The translations under genes were made by a program, and so were the position numbers. Shown here piece by piece: positions 61,224-64,000 of a stretch of DNA of 64,000 nucleotides. Origin of the DNA: an uncultured Lachnospiraceae bacterium (lineage in GTDB: Bacteria > Bacillota > Clostridia > Lachnospirales > Lachnospiraceae). The first letter of the stretch is position 1, and each line of letters opens with the position of its first letter. The DNA is taken from the NCBI GenBank assembly GCA_910579505.1, contig CAJTTZ010000001.1, forward strand, positions 620,001-684,000, written 5' to 3'. The notes under the pieces were generated by a model. That model saw nothing but the letters and a program-made list of their open reading frames with translations. It was not told where the DNA came from and did no database searches.

Positions 61224-61544
61224 TCAGATTGATACAATGACCAGCGCGGCAATGATCACTACCACAACGGCAATTTCCAGTACCAGAAGGATACGCCGAA
61301 GGGCACGATTGACGCGAATCCTGTCGTCCGCATCCTCCAGCTTCCATGTAAGCGCCTTCTGCAGATTGAAATTATTGCCCTTCTCAAGCTGTTCCAGCCC
61401 TTCGGCAACCAGAAACTGAATGGATAATTCCTCCATGCATTCCGGGCAGTCTTCGACATGCTCCAAAAACTCCGCCAGGCCCCTTCCGTCCAGTTCATCA
61501 TCCAGAAACGGGGGTATTTTTTTCTCTGCCTCTTTACAGTTCAT
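61224..61544 (-). CDS. Zinc-finger anti-sigma-factor-like membrane protein
   Basis: 106-residue protein with an N-terminal ZAS-type zinc-binding region (H29-x3-C33-x2-C36 in EHVEDCPECMEEL, with C3 as a possible fourth ligand) and one C-terminal membrane helix (about 84-105). ZAS proteins hold ECF sigma factors inactive. There is no sigma factor gene beside it; instead it leads the polA-coaE-FtsA-like operon. Its role is therefore open: an orphan anti-sigma factor or a structural relative. Confidence 0.78.
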   Translation of the reverse strand: MNCKEAEKKIPPFLDDELDGRGLAEFLEHVEDCPECMEELSIQFLVAEGLEQLEKGNNFNLQKALTWKLEDADDRIRVNRALRRILLVLEIAVVVVIIAALVIVSI

Positions 61545-61597
61545 TCGCCGCCACGCCTTTCTGACATGCCATCCTATTATGCGCCCATACAGATTTT

Positions 61598-61626
61598 ATT
61601 ATATACCATTGCAGTCATATTTAAAA
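61598..61626 (-). promoter_or_regulatory. Promoter of the anti-sigma-like / polA operon
   Basis: On the minus strand a perfect TATAAT (plus 61598-61603), preceded by TGGTA, lies 17 bases from a poor -35 TTTTAA (plus 61621-61626). It is about 54 bases upstream of the start codon. Confidence 0.55.
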
Positions 61627-61670
61627 GAGGTTTTTCTCAGCACGGGTGACCCTGCGGCGCAAAAAACCGA

Positions 61671-61700
61671 AAAAAGGGCCCCGGTTTCCACCGGAGCCCT
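61671..61700 (-). terminator. Terminator of the GH25 lysozyme gene
   Basis: On the minus strand AGGGCTCCGGT and ACCGGGGCCCT (plus 61690-61700 and 61675-61685) form a GC-rich stem of about 11 bp with one mismatch, followed by TTTTTCGGTTTTTTG. It lies about 53 bases after the GH25 stop. Confidence 0.88.
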
Positions 61701-61752
61701 TCAGGCCTGATACCTTGCATACTTTCTATCTTTCTGCGGCTTCACCGCACCC

Positions 61753-62970
61753 CTACTGTGCCGGAACCGCTTCCGCCTGCGCGCCGTCCGCAGGGGCGGC
61801 AGCTGCCTCTGCACTGCCTGCCTCAGCCGCCGTTTCCCCCTCCGCTGCCTGCGCCGGAGCAGGCTCCGCAGGCGGTGCCGCCACAGCCGCTATACCGTTT
61901 CCATCTACCGTGTAATCTGTGCCGTCCACATTTACAGTCACGTTTCTCTGCAGGGCGCCCGTAGCCGGATCGTAATAGTACACGTTGCCGTCGGGCCTTG
62001 TAACCAGACCTCTCTGCATCACCGCATTCTGGTCAAAATAATAGTCCTGTCCTTCGATTGTTACATCCTCGCGCAGCGCATGTCCGTCCTTCGTGGCGAG
62101 GAAATACCGCCCCGTCTCATCCTCGAACCAGCAGCCCTTCTGCACGAAACCGTTCTCATCCAGATGATACTTTTTATCCTCCCAGTTCGCCCAGCAGCTG
62201 CGCTGCATCCGATATCCCGCATAAAATACCGTCTGGTCGCCGCGGGGTGCAAAGCCGTCCGCCACAATCAGGGACGCATAATCCTTAAACTGATAATTCA
62301 TATCTACTCTCGTGGGAATCCCCGCCACTTTGCCGTGGGAAGTATTCTGCCAGAACGCCGCGCCGCCGTCATACTCAAGCGCATCCGCATACTGCGCAAT
62401 CCACTTGTCGTAGCCGATATTGCCGATCTTATCCCGGAACATATTCCGGCTGGAATAAACCACCGGGTAGTAACCGTTTGCCTCAATGATCGAGCAGAAG
62501 GCATTGATCAGTTCCTGAAGCTGCGCCTGCGACATATTCTTGTGACAGGGCGCCTCCACATCAAAAACGACCGGGTAATTTACCGTGTAGTTGCCAATCC
62601 ACTGTATAAGCTGGTTCGCCTCGGCCCTCGCCTGATCGGCGTTTGCCGCGTAGGAATAAAGATATACGCCTGTCCGCAGTCCGGCTGCGTTCGCACCGCG
62701 CATATTTGCATCAAAATAAGGGTCAATTCCTGAGTTCGTGCTGCCCGCCTTCACAAAGACAAAGGATACCCCCGAAGAGGGCACCTGACTCCAGTCAATG
62801 CCAAGATTATGTTTGGACACGTCTATGCCCCTTGCAATGGAACTGCCCGCTCCCACCGCCTCCACCGTAAGCCCCGGCGCTAAAATCAGCGCACCTGCCA
62901 GGCACAGGGCGGTAAGCTGTCTGACTCCCCTGTTCAGTCTATGTAACAATGCTTTATTTGATTTTATCAT
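61753..62970 (-). CDS. Secreted GH25 lysozyme with cell-wall-binding repeats
   Basis: 405-residue exported muramidase. After a signal peptide (about 1-40) the GH25 domain (about 45-240) has the catalytic D in GIDVSKHNLGIDW and the FDVEAP acidic pair, with AYLYSY-type VYLYSYAAN and MNYQF. Four to five choline-binding-like repeats (about 245-355, CWANWEDKKYHLDENGFVQKGCW, YYFDQNAVMQRG, VYYYDPATGALQR) follow, then an Ala/Glu/Pro-rich tail. The ribosome binding site is weak. It probably remodels the peptidoglycan of its own wall. Confidence 0.92.
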   Translation of the reverse strand: MIKSNKALLHRLNRGVRQLTALCLAGALILAPGLTVEAVGAGSSIARGIDVSKHNLGIDWSQVPSSGVSFVFVKAGSTNSGIDPYFDANMRGANAAGLRTGVYLYSYAANADQARAEANQLIQWIGNYTVNYPVVFDVEAPCHKNMSQAQLQELINAFCSIIEANGYYPVVYSSRNMFRDKIGNIGYDKWIAQYADALEYDGGAAFWQNTSHGKVAGIPTRVDMNYQFKDYASLIVADGFAPRGDQTVFYAGYRMQRSCWANWEDKKYHLDENGFVQKGCWFEDETGRYFLATKDGHALREDVTIEGQDYYFDQNAVMQRGLVTRPDGNVYYYDPATGALQRNVTVNVDGTDYTVDGNGIAAVAAPPAEPAPAQAAEGETAAEAGSAEAAAAPADGAQAEAVPAQ

Positions 62971-63273
62971 TTGTACTTTTTATCCGATCACTCTGCTTCG
63001 GACATTTCCCTTTCGTTTTCTCTCATGTCTGTTTTCTTTTGTTTGTTCTTCAGACTGTTCCTCCACGCGCACTCTGTTTGTAACATTTTTATTGCAAATT
63101 ATTACATTTTGTCACATTTTGTAACAGTCCTTAAAAACTATATCATGTTTTTATGGGAATGTATAGGGAATCCTGCAAAATTCCGATGGAAATTTCTGGA
63201 CCCTGCAGGAATATTTTAGATTTTCATTTTGGGGAGAGCACCTTTTGACACTCTGGTCCCATAAAATTGGCAT

Positions 63274-63301
63274 AAAGAAAACTGCGAAATCACTCTCGCA
63301 G
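63274..63301 (-). terminator. Terminator overlapping the micro-ORF
   Basis: On the minus strand CTGCGA and TCGCAG (plus 63296-63301 and 63282-63287) form a stem that can be lengthened by a G-U pair and A-T pairs, followed by TTTTCTTT. The upstream arm is made of the last sense codons of the 13-codon frame. Confidence 0.7.
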
Positions 63302-63331
63302 CTTCCTTATCACATATGAACAGGGTTTCAT
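63290..63331 (-). CDS. Putative 13-residue micro-ORF / leader peptide
   Basis: The frame ATG...TGA encodes MKPCSYVIRKLRE. AAGGGGA lies 7 bases before the ATG, better placed than the site of the GH25 gene itself. The stop codon lies in the loop of a terminator hairpin, the classic layout of a leader peptide in transcription attenuation, or a very short independent transcript. The next gene downstream is GH25, about 320 bases away. Whether the peptide is made is unknown. Confidence 0.4.
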   Translation of the reverse strand: MKPCSYVIRKLRE

Positions 63332-63452
63332 ACGTGTTCCCCTTTTACAGGTTACATAATATCACATTTTTCGCAGGCTGAACAGTGTAGGTCATCGCGC
63401 AAATATCGCGCAAACAGCCAAATTATAAGTTTACATAACTAAGCACTTCCAT

Positions 63453-64000
63453 TCACCCGCATTCGGAAGCTCCGCCACAATAAATCTGAATTGCCTTATC
63501 GACAAATTCAGCGGTTCCCTCCCCGCCGACCCCATCAATATTTTTGGTAAATTCACCGCCGCCGGAATACATCTTTCCCAATCCGCTTAATATTTTATCG
63601 GAACAGGTATACATATGCTTCGTGATAAAATCCTGTATCCTTTTCACCAGATCCTGCGCCTCAGGTGAAGCAGGGTCCGTATTCCTCATTTCGCCTGCCT
63701 CCTTGAAGAATAGCATAAAGTGGTCGGCAAGAAGCCTGTCCTCCTTATCTGTCCTGTCTTTTGTTTTCTCGGCAAACTCTTTATACTCCGGCGTATTTCC
63801 CCACTGTTCTTTCGCCCGCTTCGCATATTCATCGAGTTTGCTTCTATCAAAAGCTGAAAAATCCATATATCTCACTCCTAACATTTTTATTCCAAGCGCG
63901 AACTTTATCAGGTTATCCAGATGTTCCTTCCTGCGTGTCAGCAATTCGATCTGCTGCTCTAACGCCTTACTCCTGTCAAAGTCGGGGCTATTCATGATTT
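63453..64000 (-). CDS. TipAS-domain MerR-type transcriptional regulator (5' end beyond window)
   Basis: The frame is open to base 64000, and the visible 182 codons match the effector half of TipA-like MerR regulators: IMNSPDFDRSKALEQQIELL (end of the MerR dimerisation helix), then the TipAS ligand domain (FSAFDRSKLDEYAKRAKEQWGNTPEYKEF, FITKHMYTCSDKILSGLGKMYSGGGEF, EFVDKAIQIYCGG). TipAS domains bind thiopeptides or other hydrophobic drugs and induce efflux or autoregulation. The DNA-binding domain is outside the window, so the internal ATG at 63995 is not the true start. Confidence 0.9.
   Translation of the reverse strand, partial: IMNSPDFDRSKALEQQIELLTRRKEHLDNLIKFALGIKMLGVRYMDFSAFDRSKLDEYAKRAKEQWGNTPEYKEFAEKTKDRTDKEDRLLADHFMLFFKEAGEMRNTDPASPEAQDLVKRIQDFITKHMYTCSDKILSGLGKMYSGGGEFTKNIDGVGGEGTAEFVDKAIQIYCGGASECG

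Larger units (their letters stand above)
62971..63452. other. 482-bp gene-poor stretch between GH25 and the TipA-type gene
   Basis: It holds, from left to right, possible TGTNAC boxes ahead of the GH25 gene (TGTAAC 63079-63084, TGTCAC 63110-63115, TGTAAC 63120-63125), an AT-rich segment, a terminator hairpin overlapping a 13-codon micro-ORF (63274-63331), and two 10-bp direct repeats ATCGCGCAAA (63394-63403, 63405-63414). Nothing else is recognised. Confidence 0.6.

Noticed and set aside
63394..63414. Start of a CRISPR array (two ATCGCGCAAA repeats)
   Set aside because: Only two 10-bp units one base apart, no spacers, and no cas genes.

Overview
This window most likely comes from the chromosome of a Gram-positive anaerobe of the Clostridia, family Lachnospiraceae. 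The reasons are the gene order tmcAL / pta-ackA / DUF177-rpmF-plsX-acpP-rnc-smc, the many strong AGGAGG-type ribosome binding sites, roughly 50% GC with AT-rich promoters, an ECF vitamin transporter with the ACT/PFL gene pair, a YesMN-controlled sugar locus, and GH10/GH13/GH30 glycosidases. No tRNA, rRNA, CRISPR array, phage gene, integrase or transposase gene was seen. Almost everything is on the minus strand; the plus-strand genes are the hemerythrin, tmcAL and rmuC.

Region by region. 1-5.7 kb: the operon DUF177-rpmF-plsX-acpP-rnc-smc (phospholipid/fatty-acid initiation, ribosomal protein L32, RNase III, SMC; smc is cut by the window edge) behind a near-consensus promoter. 5.7-15.6 kb: accessory block with a Cache chemoreceptor divergent from a double hemerythrin, a beta-propeller protein, an HTH/HipA-like kinase pair, a GH10 xylanase lipoprotein, a LytTR/DUF3021 pair and a three-domain flavoprotein fusion. 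15.7-19.7 kb: pta and ackA, separated by an inverted-repeat-bounded element, and tmcAL, which uses acetate on tRNA. 19.7-25.5 kb: sufC-sufB-like-cls-plsC-like operon, rmuC and an HPr-like protein without the catalytic His. 25.7-31.5 kb: LytTR response regulator, GHKL kinase and a 1074-residue surface protein, behind a candidate promoter whose spacer contains ten G in a row. 31.5-35.7 kb: Fe-ADH-like dehydrogenase, GH13 glycosidase with a LacI-type operator, Sel1-repeat protein. 35.8-38.2 kb: feoAB with a DtxR-like operator. 38.2-42.5 kb: ECF transporter (S, fused A1A2, T) plus an epimerase-like protein. 42.6-47.0 kb: PFL/ACT pair, upp, a lipoprotein and a lone type IV pilin-like protein. 47.1-54.4 kb: sugar ABC transporter, YesM/YesN two-component system and GH30 glycosidase. 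54.5-61.6 kb: orphan zinc-finger anti-sigma-like protein, polA, coaE, a long FtsA-like protein and a YycJ-type metallohydrolase. 61.7-64 kb: secreted GH25 lysozyme, a 13-codon micro-ORF overlapping a terminator, and the C-terminal part of a TipA-type regulator.

How it fits together: the gene content indicates a fermentative, acetate-producing, plant-glycan-using anaerobe that scavenges ferrous iron and vitamins. The most unusual material is non-coding. It includes a family of structured intergenic elements bounded by inverted repeats, a homopolymer inside a candidate promoter upstream of a surface-protein operon, and a long nested stem-loop between two transporter permease genes. Among the proteins, the HTH + HipA-like kinase pair, the double hemerythrin and the iron-sulfur-flavoprotein/SCP2/membrane fusion deserve most attention.
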